Assembly (NCBI RefSeq): GCF_023101205.1
Contig: NZ_CP078078.1
Location: 2,489,411-2,553,410, forward strand
Reading direction: 5' to 3'
From: Microbacterium aurugineum
GTDB lineage: Bacteria; Actinomycetota; Actinomycetes; Actinomycetales; Microbacteriaceae
DNA length: 64,000 bases
Positions 37,528-46,497 of this stretch are shown piece by piece (within the stretch, counting starts at the first letter, position 1; every line of letters begins with the position of its first letter). The notes below the pieces were generated by a model. It was not told where the DNA came from. It made no database searches and worked only from the letters and a program-made list of their open reading frames with translations. A program made the position numbers and the translations under genes.

Positions 37528-38519
37528 CCGCCGTACGCATCAGCGACCTGGCCCTGGACTTCACCGGGACCACCACCGTCCGCGCGCTGGACGGCGTCGA
37601 CCTCGACGTCGCCGCCGGGAGTTCGATGGCGATCGTCGGCGAGTCCGGGTCGGGCAAGTCCACCCTCGCCGCCGTGATCGGACGGCTCCAGCCGAAGTCC
37701 GCACAGATCGTGCGCGGAGAGCTCGAGGTCGACGGCATCGACGTGCGGAGCCTCGACCACGATGCGCTGCGCGCCTACCGCCGCGACACGCTCGCCTACA
37801 TCGCCCAGGATCCGATCGGGTCCCTCGACCCGACGATGCGGATCGGTGCGCAGCTGAGGCTCGTGCTGCGGGCCATCGGCGACGACGACGGCCTGCCCCG
37901 GCAGCTCGCGCTGCTGGAGTCGATGAGGATCAGCGACCCCGCGCGGGTGGTGAGACTGTTCCCGCACCAGATCTCCGGTGGCATGGCGCAGCGCGTGGCG
38001 ATCGCGATGGCGATGTGTCGCCGGCCGAAACTGCTCATCGCCGACGAGCCGACCGCGGCGCTCGACAGCCAGGTCCGCGAAGAGGTCATCCGGCTGCTGT
38101 TCACCCAGGCACGGGAGCAGAAGACGACGATCCTCTGGCTCAGCCACGATCTGCCCGCCGTCGCGCGCTGGTGCGACGAGGTGGCCGTGATGTACGCCGG
38201 ACGCGTCGTGGAGCGCGGTCCCGCCGCCGCCGTGCTCGGGCGTCCCGTCCACCCCTACGCCCGCGCTCTCGCCGCCACCGATCCCTCCCGGGCACGACGC
38301 GGCGAGCGCCTGTCCAGCATCCCGGGCTCCCCGCCGGTCCTGCATGGCGAGGCCGAGGGATGTGCCTTCGCCGCGCGCTGCGCTCACCGGATCGACGCGT
38401 GCGAGGTGGTCCGCCCCGATCCCGTGCCCCCACGGCACAGCCTGTGCATCCGCGCCGCCGAACTCGGTGAAGCGGACCGCCGAGCCGGCCTGGTGCCGGA
38501 CGAAGGGGTGATCGTATGA
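37524..38519 (+). CDS. ABC transporter ATPase (DppD type)
   Basis: 331 residues. Walker A GESGSGKST, signature ISGGMAQR, Walker B LLIADEPTAALD, H-loop LSHDL. The C-terminal oligopeptide-transporter extension holds CAFAARCAHRIDACEV, the Fe-S-type cysteine cluster of this family. 4-bp overlap with both neighbours. Confidence 0.93.
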   Translation: MTAVRISDLALDFTGTTTVRALDGVDLDVAAGSSMAIVGESGSGKSTLAAVIGRLQPKSAQIVRGELEVDGIDVRSLDHDALRAYRRDTLAYIAQDPIGSLDPTMRIGAQLRLVLRAIGDDDGLPRQLALLESMRISDPARVVRLFPHQISGGMAQRVAIAMAMCRRPKLLIADEPTAALDSQVREEVIRLLFTQAREQKTTILWLSHDLPAVARWCDEVAVMYAGRVVERGPAAAVLGRPVHPYARALAATDPSRARRGERLSSIPGSPPVLHGEAEGCAFAARCAHRIDACEVVRPDPVPPRHSLCIRAAELGEADRRAGLVPDEGVIV

Positions 38520-39286
38520 GCGGCGCGACCGCACCCGCGATCGAGCTCGACGACGTCAGCCTCGCCTTCTCCTCCGGTATCGGTGCGAGTCGGCGCACGG
38601 TCACGGCGATGGCACACGTGTCGTTCTCGGTCGCCCCCGGAGAGACACTCGGCCTCGTCGGCGAATCCGGTTCGGGCAAGACGACGACGGGCTCGGTGGT
38701 CCTGGGCCTGCAGCGCCCCGACACCGGCACCGTGCGGTTCCAAGGCGCGCCGCTCGCCCGCAGTCTGCGCTCCCGCGCCGGTCGCATGCAAGCGGTCCTC
38801 CAGCACCCTCGCTGGGCGCTCGATCCACGTTCCACCGTCCTGTCCTCGGTCCTCGAACCGCTCCTCGTGCACGAGCGGCGCACCCCCGCGGTCGAGCACC
38901 GTGCCATCGCGATGCTCGAACAGGTCGGGCTCCCCGCCTCCTTCGCCGCCCGCCGACCGCATCAGCTCTCCGGTGGTCAGCTGCAGCGTGTGAGCGTGGC
39001 CCGTGCCCTCGTCACCCGTCCGGCGTTCATCGTCTTCGACGAAGCGGTCAGCGCGCTCGACGTCTCCGTGCAGGCGCAGATCCTGAACCTCATCCAGGAT
39101 CTGCAGGCCGAGCACGGCTTCGCCGCCCTGTTCATCTCTCACGACCTCGCCGCCGTCCGCTACATCTCCCACCACGTGGCGGTGATGCGCGCCGGCGAGA
39201 TCGTCGAGCACGCGCCGACCGACGTGTTCTACGACCTGCCCAGCCATCCCTATTCGCGTCAACTTTTCCAGGAGCTCTCATCGTGA
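38516..39286 (+). CDS. ABC transporter ATPase (DppF type)
   Basis: 256 residues, shorter than usual because the C-terminal oligopeptide extension is missing after HPYSRQLFQEL. Walker A GESGSGKTT, signature LSGGQLQR, Walker B FIVFDEAVSALD. Completes the importer. 4-bp overlaps on both sides couple it to the transporter genes and to the hydrolase gene. Confidence 0.93.
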   Translation: MSGATAPAIELDDVSLAFSSGIGASRRTVTAMAHVSFSVAPGETLGLVGESGSGKTTTGSVVLGLQRPDTGTVRFQGAPLARSLRSRAGRMQAVLQHPRWALDPRSTVLSSVLEPLLVHERRTPAVEHRAIAMLEQVGLPASFAARRPHQLSGGQLQRVSVARALVTRPAFIVFDEAVSALDVSVQAQILNLIQDLQAEHGFAALFISHDLAAVRYISHHVAVMRAGEIVEHAPTDVFYDLPSHPYSRQLFQELSS

Positions 39287-40302
39287 CCGACACCCACCGC
39301 CTCGCCCCCGTCCTTTCCGCCGGGCCGCGCCTCTCCAACGACGATTTCGCCCTCTCCCCCGTCCACAGCACCGACCGCGGTCTGGTCGAGTACGACTTCC
39401 CCGGGGTCCTCCTCGGGACCGCCGAGTACGCGGAGGGACCGACCGGCGCGACGGTCGTCTCGATCCCGGCGGGCGCTCGCACCTTCACCGACCGACGCGG
39501 AGGCGCCGTCGGTGCGAGCGGTCTCTACGGCTACAACCATGCGATCTGCCTCGCCGGCGGGTCCGTGTACGGGCTCTCCGCCGTCGCGGGAGTCTCCGAG
39601 GAGCTGTTCGCGCGTGTGGACCACCGGTCCGGCTTCGACCAGCTCCAGCTGGTGTCGGGGGCGATCATCTACGACTACTCGGTCCGCGACAACTCGGTGT
39701 TCCCCGACGCCGCGCTCGGCAAGGCCGCGCTGCGGGCCGCGCGTGAAGGCGTCGTGGAGGTCGGACGCGTCGGTGGCGGGGCGTCGGCGTCGTCCGGCAA
39801 GGTCGACCCCGCGCGTGTCGAGTTCACCGGACAGGGCGTCGCCTTCCGCCAGGTCGGCGATGTGAAGGTCCTCGTCGTGACGGTGCTCAACCCCTACGGT
39901 GTGATCCTCGACCGGGAGGGGCGCATCATCCGCGGCAACTACGACGACGCGACCGGAGAACGTCGCCACCCCGCACGCGACTACGAAGAGGCCATCGGCG
40001 AATCACGGCTTCTGGATTCCATGGCCGGCAACACCACGATCACGGCCGTGGTCACCAACGTGCAGCTGTCCGACGTCGAGCTGAAGCAGTTCGGACTCCA
40101 GGTGCACAGCTCGATGCACCGCGGCATCCAGCCGTTCCACACCCCGCTCGACGGCGACACGCTGTTCGCCCTCACCACCGACGAGGTCGCGCTGCCCGAC
40201 GACCCCGGGTCCTCCCGCGGGCGGCTCTCGCTGAACTCGACCGCGGTCGCGACCCTCGCCGGCGAGACCGCGTGGGACGCGATCCTCTGCGCGGCGGGCT
40301 GA
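39283..40302 (+). CDS. P1 (S58) family autoprocessing hydrolase, DmpA/NylC-like
   Basis: 339 residues. The AGNTTITAVVTNVQL block marks self-cleavage between Asn250 and Thr251, with Thr251 becoming the nucleophile, and is followed by QVHSSMHRGIQPFHTPLDGDTLFALTTDEV. The family includes D-aminopeptidase DmpA, beta-aminopeptidase BapA and 6-aminohexanoate-oligomer hydrolase NylC, all cleaving amides with unusual amino ends. No signal peptide: it works on imported substrate. In this operon it probably releases an amine, or an amino acid with a distant amino group, for the amine oxidase. Confidence 0.88.
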   Translation: MTDTHRLAPVLSAGPRLSNDDFALSPVHSTDRGLVEYDFPGVLLGTAEYAEGPTGATVVSIPAGARTFTDRRGGAVGASGLYGYNHAICLAGGSVYGLSAVAGVSEELFARVDHRSGFDQLQLVSGAIIYDYSVRDNSVFPDAALGKAALRAAREGVVEVGRVGGGASASSGKVDPARVEFTGQGVAFRQVGDVKVLVVTVLNPYGVILDREGRIIRGNYDDATGERRHPARDYEEAIGESRLLDSMAGNTTITAVVTNVQLSDVELKQFGLQVHSSMHRGIQPFHTPLDGDTLFALTTDEVALPDDPGSSRGRLSLNSTAVATLAGETAWDAILCAAG

Positions 40303-40304
40303 CC

Positions 40305-40949
40305 GTGTACGAGTTCGAGAAGTACCTCGCCCCGTCGCAGCACGAGGTGAACGAGCTCGTCCGGCGACATCCGTTCGCGCTCATCGTGTCCAACGGCGGC
40401 GGCGAGTCCGGTGCTCCGACCGTCACCCACACGCCGGTCATCATCGAGCGCCTGGCCGATGACGGAGGCTTCGTCGGAGGCGAGCTCCTCGGACACGTCG
40501 CCCGCAAGAACCCGCAGTGGCAGCACATCTCCGATGGCGACGCCGTGCTCCTGGTGTTCTCCGGCCCGCACGACTACGTCTCGCCCACGACGTACGCGGA
40601 TGACCCGAACGTCCCGACCTGGGACTATGCGGCGGTGCACCTGACGGCACGGGTGACCGTGCTGGAGGACTCCGCAGACGGCATGCACGTCGTCACGCGG
40701 ACCGTCGAGGAGCTGGAAGGTCTGGAGCCCACGCGCTGGGACATGACGAGCTCGCTCCCCACGTTCCAGCGCATCGTCGGCGGCATCGTCTCGTTCCGCT
40801 TCGAGATCATCGAGCAGCGCGCGGTGTTCAAGGTCAGCCAGGACAAGCCGCTCGAGGTCAGACGACGTGTGGCCGCCGCCTCACGCGCCCGAGGCTGCCC
40901 CTACGGAGACGTCGCCGAACTCGTCGAGCGCATCGGAGGAGAAGCATGA
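40305..40949 (+). CDS. PaiB-like FMN-binding protein
   Basis: 214 residues from GTG 40305. It starts MYEFEKYLAPSQHEVNELVRRHPFALIVS and contains GHVARKNPQWQ, FSGPHDYVSPTTY, VPTWDYAAVHLTARV and KVSQDKPLEVRR, which is the PaiB (negative transcriptional regulator, split-barrel flavin-binding) pattern. Bacillus PaiB lies beside a polyamine acetyltransferase and is linked to its control; whether this one regulates or acts as a flavoprotein is open. Two bases separate it from the P1 hydrolase and it overlaps the next gene by 4 bp. Confidence 0.85.
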   Translation: MYEFEKYLAPSQHEVNELVRRHPFALIVSNGGGESGAPTVTHTPVIIERLADDGGFVGGELLGHVARKNPQWQHISDGDAVLLVFSGPHDYVSPTTYADDPNVPTWDYAAVHLTARVTVLEDSADGMHVVTRTVEELEGLEPTRWDMTSSLPTFQRIVGGIVSFRFEIIEQRAVFKVSQDKPLEVRRRVAAASRARGCPYGDVAELVERIGGEA

Positions 40950-42037
40950 TCATCCACGAGTGGACATCCGAAACCGCCGACCAGCGCGAAGAGGGCCACC
41001 GCTTCGGCCAGCACTGGGCACCGCAGCTGCGCGCGGCGCGCGACTCGTACCTCCGGCTGTTCCAGCAGTCCGGGGTCTCCGCGGAGCAGGCCAGGAGCAT
41101 CGCCGACGAGTGCCGGGGCATGGTCGAGTCCTTCGCGCCCGAGGTCGCGGACGAGTTCCGTGGTGTCGCGGAAGGCAGTGGGCTGGCGCTCACCGACGTG
41201 CATCTGCTCACCGCCCGCACCGAGATCCTTGCCCGGATGACGCCGTCGATGGAATGCTCCACGATCGTCTACGTGCCCGACGACGCGAATCCTCCACGCA
41301 CACTGCAGACGTGGGACTGGCATGAGACGCTCTCGAACGAGACGGTCGTCCGGCGGCTGCGCGCGGCATCCGGAGCCCACGTCGTGACGTTCTCCGAGTT
41401 CGGACAGCCGGCCAAGATCGGTGTCAACAACCGCGGTCTCGGCGTGCACTTCAACATCCTCCACCATCGCAGCGACGGGTCGCAGGCGGGTGTGCCGGTG
41501 CACGTGCTGGCACGGATGATGCTCGACGGGGCGCACGACGTGGCCGGCGCGGTCGCGATCGCCGAGTCCGTGCCCCTCGCCGCGTCCAGCGTCCTGACGG
41601 TGGTCTCGTTCGATGGCGTGACCCCCGAGGCCGCCGCCGTCGAGGTCTCACCCGCGGGAGTCGCCGTGCTCCCCGCCCCGCGCGGAAAGGCCCTGGCACA
41701 CACGAACCACTTCCTCGACGAGACGCTCGCCGCAGGCGAGTACTCCCCCTACGAGACGACGAGCGTGCCCCGGTACCGCTGTCTGACCGACGCGGCCGAC
41801 CTCGCCCGCATCGTCGACGACCGTGAGCGGGCGGTCGCCTTCGGTGCGATCCCGGACGCCCCGATCTCGGTCCGCGCACGGCCGGAGGAGCCGGAGCACC
41901 TGCGCTGGGAGACGAAGCTCACCGTGGCGCTCGATGTCGCGCACGGAGCGATCGCATTCGCCGCAGCACCGCCGTCCGAGGTCGCCACGGCCCCGTGGCG
42001 GCGCGTCGGTGTGCTCGACGAGCGCGTGCCCCGCTGA
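40946..42037 (+). CDS. C45-family autoproteolytic acyltransferase/amidohydrolase
   Basis: 363 residues. Relative of fungal acyl-CoA:6-aminopenicillanate acyltransferase. The predicted self-cleavage gives Cys104 as the N-terminal nucleophile (SMECSTIVY), followed by LQTWDWHET, the GVNNRGLGVHFNIL strand and the late LAHTNHFLD block. The family also contains insect beta-alanyl-amine hydrolase (Tan). No signal peptide. Second Ntn-type amidase in the operon, so amide hydrolysis of the imported compound is its likely job. Coupled to the previous gene by 4 bp. Confidence 0.82.
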   Translation: MIIHEWTSETADQREEGHRFGQHWAPQLRAARDSYLRLFQQSGVSAEQARSIADECRGMVESFAPEVADEFRGVAEGSGLALTDVHLLTARTEILARMTPSMECSTIVYVPDDANPPRTLQTWDWHETLSNETVVRRLRAASGAHVVTFSEFGQPAKIGVNNRGLGVHFNILHHRSDGSQAGVPVHVLARMMLDGAHDVAGAVAIAESVPLAASSVLTVVSFDGVTPEAAAVEVSPAGVAVLPAPRGKALAHTNHFLDETLAAGEYSPYETTSVPRYRCLTDAADLARIVDDRERAVAFGAIPDAPISVRARPEEPEHLRWETKLTVALDVAHGAIAFAAAPPSEVATAPWRRVGVLDERVPR

Positions 42038-42038
42038 C

Positions 42039-42563
42039 GTGCACGCGGTCCTCCATGTCGTCGCACTCCTCCCCGCCGCGGTCGGGGTGGGCGCGCTCGT
42101 CGGCATGCGGCGGGATGCGGGACGCCCGGAGATCCTCGTCGCCGCCCTGATGCTCGCCGGCATGGCCGATGTGATGACGGTGTCGCTGCTCCCGCCGGTG
42201 CTGTGGTTCGCGGTGCTCGTCATCGTCGGGATCGTGCTCGCCGCCGTGCGCCGGGCGGCGCCGGTCCCCACCGCTCGTCCGGAGGCGATGGTGTCGACGC
42301 ATCTGGCTCTCGGCGTCATCACGACCGCGGTGCTCGTCCTCCTGATGCCCGGGATCCCGTCGCCCGCGGCGTCTCCGATCATCACGTCGCACGTGCACGG
42401 AGCCGTCGACACGATGCCCCTGCTGGTGAGTGCCGGGCTGGCGCTGGGGACGGTGATCCTCGCGGTGGTCGCGCTGCGGACCGAGCGCGCCTGGCCGCAT
42501 CGGCTCCACCACGCGACCATGGCGGTGTCGACCGTCGCGATGTGCGCGATCGTCGCGACCTGA
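42039..42563 (+). CDS. Small integral membrane protein, operon end
   Basis: 174 residues from GTG 42039, one base after the previous stop. About six hydrophobic segments with few charges; PGIPSPAASPIITSHVHGAVDTMPLLVSAG lies in the middle. I do not recognise the family. Its position after the C45 gene suggests part of the operon, perhaps a transporter accessory. Confidence 0.6.
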   Translation: MHAVLHVVALLPAAVGVGALVGMRRDAGRPEILVAALMLAGMADVMTVSLLPPVLWFAVLVIVGIVLAAVRRAAPVPTARPEAMVSTHLALGVITTAVLVLLMPGIPSPAASPIITSHVHGAVDTMPLLVSAGLALGTVILAVVALRTERAWPHRLHHATMAVSTVAMCAIVAT

Positions 42564-42564
42564 C

Positions 42565-42607
42565 CCTCCCCGTCCCCCGTCCCCCGTCCCCCGTCCCGGT
42601 CCCCCTC
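42565..42607 (+). repeat. Short CCCCGTC-type tandem repeat
   Basis: About four 7-bp units of the CCCCGTC type just after the operon's last stop. Simple-sequence expansion; no coding potential. Confidence 0.7.
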
Positions 42608-42617
42608 CTCCAGTGCT

Positions 42618-42699
42618 GCCGAGACCCCCGCGCAACGCCGAGACCCCCGCCTGCACACGTCGGCAGGCGGGGGTCTCGGCAAGGAACGGGGGTCTCGGC
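42618..42699. repeat. 82-bp nested palindromic intergenic repeat, family 1, copy 2
   Basis: Same length, order and pairing as the copy at 24210-24291. It lies between convergent genes, 13 bp beyond the purH stop, and may terminate both. Two copies over 18 kb in unrelated contexts indicate a dispersed family. No transposase is present. Confidence 0.85.
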
Positions 42700-42712
42700 G
42701 GGAGACAGTCGC

Positions 42713-44320
42713 TCAGTGGAAGAAGTGACGCTCCCCGGTGAAGAACATCGTGACGCCGGCCTTGCGCGCGGCATCCACGACCTCCTCGTCGCGCACCGAT
42801 CCGCCCGGCTGCACGATGGCCGTGACACCGGCGTCGATCAGCACCTGAGCGCCATCCGCGAACGGGAAGAACGCGTCGGAGGAGGCGACAGAACCGGCCG
42901 CCCGATCCCCCGCACGCTCGACCGCGAGGCGGCACGAGTCGACACGGTTGACCTGGCCCATGCCGACACCGACCGTGGCGTTGTCCTTCGCGAGCACGAT
43001 CGCGTTCGACTTCACCGCGCGGCAGGCCTTCCACGCGAAGATCAGGTTCTCCATCTCCGCCTCGCTCGGGCGCTCACCCGACACGAGCTCCCAATTCTTC
43101 GCGACCGAACCGATGTCGTCCGGGAAGCGGTCGGCGTCCTGGAGGAGGAGCCCGCCCGAGACCAGACGCACGTCCATCCGCTCCTGCCGCCAGTCCTGCG
43201 GAAGCTGCAGCAGGCGCAGGTTCTTCTTCGCCTTGAACACCTCGAGCGCGGCCGGCTCGAACGCCGGTGCGACGATGACCTCGGTGAAGATGTCCTTGAG
43301 GTTCTCGGCCATCTTGAGGGTCACGGTGCCGTTCGCGGCGATCACCCCGCCGTACGCCGAGACCGGGTCGCACTCGTGGGCCCGCAGGTGGGCGCTGGCG
43401 ATCGGGTCGAGGGCGTTGGGAGCGGTGGTCGCGATGCCGCACGGGTTGGCGTGCTTGATGATCGCGACGGCGGGCTTGATCATGTCGTAGGCGGCGCGCA
43501 GTGCGGCATCCGCGTCGACGTAGTTGTTGTACGACATCTCCTTGCCCTGCAACTGTGTGGCCTGCGCGATGCCGTGGCCACCGGCGCGGGTGTAGATCGC
43601 GCCGCGCTGATGGGAGTTCTCGCCGTAGCGGAGGGTCGCGAGGCGCTCGGCCTGGATGGTGAGGTGCGCGGGGAGGTCGCCCGGCTCGGTGAGCGTCCCC
43701 TCGGCGAACCACTGGGCGACGGCCGTGTCGTACGCCGCGGTGTGAGCGAACGCGCGGGCCGCGAGCTCCCGGCGCTGCCCCACGGACGTCCCGCCGGCCT
43801 CGATCGCGGAGATGATGGCGGGATAGGACTGCGGCGAGACGACGATCGCGACGTTGGCGTGGTTCTTCGCCGCGGCGCGCACCATGGCGGGTCCACCGAT
43901 GTCGATCTGCTCGACGACGTCATCGCCGATCGCGCCCGAGGCCACGGTCTCGACGAACGGATACAGGTTCACCACGACGAGCTCGAACGGCGCGATGTCG
44001 AGCTCCTCGAGCTGACGCTCGTGCTCCTCGAGACGGAGGTCCGCGAGCAGGCCGCCATGGACCTTCGGGTGCAGCGTCTTCACGCGGCCGTCGAGCATCT
44101 CGGCGACGCCGGTGACGGCGGCCACGTCGGTGACGGTGAAACCCGCGTCACGGATCGTCGCGGCGGTCGATCCGGTCGACACGATCTCGATCCCCGCTCC
44201 GGCGAGCGCCTCGGCGAGGACGAGCAGGTCGGTCTTGTCGCTCACCGAGACGAGCGCGCGCCGGATCGGCACGGTGTCGCGGTCGCGGTAGAGCGTGGGG
44301 TCGTGGCGGGGGCCGGCCAT
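42713..44320 (-). CDS. purH: Bifunctional AICAR formyltransferase / IMP cyclohydrolase
   Basis: 535 residues. N-terminal IMP cyclohydrolase domain ([53 protein letters not shown]) and C-terminal transformylase ([56 protein letters not shown]). Last two steps of IMP synthesis. GGAG lies 8 nt before ATG 44320. Follows purN by 35 bp. Confidence 0.98.
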   Translation of the reverse strand: MAGPRHDPTLYRDRDTVPIRRALVSVSDKTDLLVLAEALAGAGIEIVSTGSTAATIRDAGFTVTDVAAVTGVAEMLDGRVKTLHPKVHGGLLADLRLEEHERQLEELDIAPFELVVVNLYPFVETVASGAIGDDVVEQIDIGGPAMVRAAAKNHANVAIVVSPQSYPAIISAIEAGGTSVGQRRELAARAFAHTAAYDTAVAQWFAEGTLTEPGDLPAHLTIQAERLATLRYGENSHQRGAIYTRAGGHGIAQATQLQGKEMSYNNYVDADAALRAAYDMIKPAVAIIKHANPCGIATTAPNALDPIASAHLRAHECDPVSAYGGVIAANGTVTLKMAENLKDIFTEVIVAPAFEPAALEVFKAKKNLRLLQLPQDWRQERMDVRLVSGGLLLQDADRFPDDIGSVAKNWELVSGERPSEAEMENLIFAWKACRAVKSNAIVLAKDNATVGVGMGQVNRVDSCRLAVERAGDRAAGSVASSDAFFPFADGAQVLIDAGVTAIVQPGGSVRDEEVVDAARKAGVTMFFTGERHFFH

Positions 44321-44355
44321 GATGGGCTCCTTCGTGCGGGGGCGTCGGGTGGAGG

Positions 44356-44943
44356 TCAGGAAGAAGGCGTCAGGGCGAGATCACCGGTGGCGATCCCGCG
44401 GACGACGTCGATGAGCAGTCGACGTTCGACGGGTTTGATGCGCTCGTGCAGGCTGTGCTCGGTGTCGTCGGCGAGAACCGGCACGCGCTCCTGGGCCAGG
44501 ATCGGCCCCGTGTCGACCCCGTCGTCGACGACGATCACACTGGCACCGGTCTCGGAGACCCCTGCGGCGAGCGCGTCCCGCACACCGTGTGCACCGGGGA
44601 ACTCCGGCAGGTACGCGGGGTGGGTGTTGATGAGGCGCGGCGAGTACCGGGCGACGAGCGTCGGCGGCAGGAGGCGCATGAGTCCGCTGAGCACGATGAG
44701 GTCCGGCTTCCAGACGTCCAGCTGCCGGGCGAGTTCCTCACCCCAGGCCTCACGACTCTCGTGCTCGTGCCAGGGCACCGTGAAGCTGGGGATGCCGAAC
44801 TCCTCGGCGTGGGCCAGCCCGTCTGCTTCGCGGTCGGCACCCACGACGATGATCCTGGCGGGAAAATCGGGATGACGAGCGGCCTCGAGGAGGGCGCGAA
44901 GGTTCGAGCCGGTGCCCGAGATGAGAACGGCGACCGTGAGCAC
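44356..44943 (-). CDS. purN: Phosphoribosylglycinamide formyltransferase
   Basis: 195 residues. [30 protein letters not shown] and [19 protein letters not shown] give the substrate loop and the catalytic Asn-His-Asp set. Third step of purine synthesis with formyl-tetrahydrofolate. GTG start; TAGACT (44950-44955) is 6 nt upstream on the coding strand, so the purN-purH transcript is probably leaderless. Confidence 0.96.
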   Translation of the reverse strand: MLTVAVLISGTGSNLRALLEAARHPDFPARIIVVGADREADGLAHAEEFGIPSFTVPWHEHESREAWGEELARQLDVWKPDLIVLSGLMRLLPPTLVARYSPRLINTHPAYLPEFPGAHGVRDALAAGVSETGASVIVVDDGVDTGPILAQERVPVLADDTEHSLHERIKPVERRLLIDVVRGIATGDLALTPSS

Positions 44944-45006
44944 GCGCCCAGTCTACCGGGGTGCGCGACCGGCTCTCTTCCGGCCTCCCCGGCCACGCGA
45001 AAGCGG

Positions 45007-46407
45007 TCAGTCGCGCGAATCGGCCGGTTCGTCCTTCGGCCGTTCGAACCGTCGGAGATCGTCGAGCGGTGCCGTGTCGTCGGGCTCGGGTGCGTCGACC
45101 GACATTCCGGCCACGGGGACTCCTGCCTCCGCACCGGCGGGCGCGTACCCCGGATCGTACGCCGTCATCTCGGCGATCCACCGGTCGGTCCGCTCTTCCG
45201 CGAGCTCATCGCGGTGCCGCGGCGAGAGCAGCAGGATCGCGGCGCCGACGAGGACCTCCGCGCCGAGGGCGAGGACGAACGGGACCACGGCCGGTCCGAC
45301 CACCGCCATCCGGCCCGGACCCATCGACCCGTTCGCCAGGGCAGCGGCGAGCCCGGCGATCCCCGCGGTGACACCGGCGATGCCGAGTGCGATCACCGCA
45401 CGCTGCGGCATCCGCAGCGGAGTGCCCTCCCACACGAGGCGAGAGCGCACCGCCCATCCGGCGAAGGCTCCGGCGGCGACGGGGAGGAGCACGACGATCA
45501 GCATCCAGATCGAACTGTTCTCGGGCAGCAGACCGAACACCGGGATGCCGGGCACCACACCGAGCTGGGTGCCGGCGGGCGACACGGCCGTCCCGAACCC
45601 GACCGCGAAGCCGGGACCGGCGAGCCAGGACGCCGCCCAGACGATCAGGGTCGGCAGGTAGGCGAGTTGGGCGAGCGTCAGCACGGTCGCCCCGAGCGCG
45701 TCGACGCGGGCCGCCTGGAACAGCGCCACCACCTCGCCCCCGCGGAACAGGGTCGTGACGGCGAGAGCCAACGCGGAGGCGCCGACCACGGCGACGAGCG
45801 CGAAGGCCGCGCCGCGCACGATCGCGACCGGGACCGGCGCCCAGTCCTCGCGGGCGTCGATCCGATCGTGCAGACGGTCGAGCATGCCGCCGTCCCCGTC
45901 CTCCCACGCGATGCGCACGGCTCCGCAGAGCGCGCCCACGAGGTAGACCGCGGTGGGAAGGATGATGGCGAGGGGCAACGAGGTCGCGGCGGCTTCCAAG
46001 CGGGTCGTCAGTGCGACGCCGGCCGAGATGACGGCGAACACCACGGTGCCGGTCAGGGGCCCCAGCAGCCATGCGCCCGCCTTCGCCGCCCTGTCTCCCG
46101 AACGCGCCGCGAAGAGCAGCGTGAAGAACAGGAACGCCAGCGGAGTGATCGACACCGCGAAGCTCGCGGCCTCCGCGGGGATGGCGAGAGCCACCAGGAG
46201 CGCATCCGGGATCGTGACCTCGAGCGGCACCCCGTGGCCGAACTGCCAGAGCGTTCCGGTGAGCGGCCAGAGCGCACCCCAGTCCGCGGTGACACCGAAG
46301 GCGAGCGTCCACAGCAGCGTCAACGGCGCGAGCAGCACGACGAGACCGACCGCCGCGGTGATGGCGGCATCGAAGGCGGCGAGGAGCGCGACGAGGAGGC
46401 GTTGCAT
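45007..46407 (-). CDS. PerM-like polytopic membrane protein (DUF6350)
   Basis: 466 residues with about ten hydrophobic helices and a charged C-terminal tail after 415. Its place between sucCD and purN-purH is the same as that of mycobacterial perM, a membrane protein needed for division stability under stress. Sequence features agree with that family (LLAAFDAAITAAVGLVVLLAPLTLLW at the start). TAGTCT 9 nt before the ATG. Function in this organism is inferred from synteny. Confidence 0.75.
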   Translation of the reverse strand: MQRLLVALLAAFDAAITAAVGLVVLLAPLTLLWTLAFGVTADWGALWPLTGTLWQFGHGVPLEVTIPDALLVALAIPAEAASFAVSITPLAFLFFTLLFAARSGDRAAKAGAWLLGPLTGTVVFAVISAGVALTTRLEAAATSLPLAIILPTAVYLVGALCGAVRIAWEDGDGGMLDRLHDRIDAREDWAPVPVAIVRGAAFALVAVVGASALALAVTTLFRGGEVVALFQAARVDALGATVLTLAQLAYLPTLIVWAASWLAGPGFAVGFGTAVSPAGTQLGVVPGIPVFGLLPENSSIWMLIVVLLPVAAGAFAGWAVRSRLVWEGTPLRMPQRAVIALGIAGVTAGIAGLAAALANGSMGPGRMAVVGPAVVPFVLALGAEVLVGAAILLLSPRHRDELAEERTDRWIAEMTAYDPGYAPAGAEAGVPVAGMSVDAPEPDDTAPLDDLRRFERPKDEPADSRD

Positions 46408-46497
46408 AGCGATTCGAGACTACGACGAGTTCCCGACGAAGCCCCTGGGGCGCGCGTGAGGTCGGCGACACGATAGCGTTTCTCCGGAGGTTTCCCG

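Noticed and set aside
46408-46497. Possible purine riboswitch before the permease gene
   Set aside because: The 90-bp gap is too short and has none of the conserved loop sequences.
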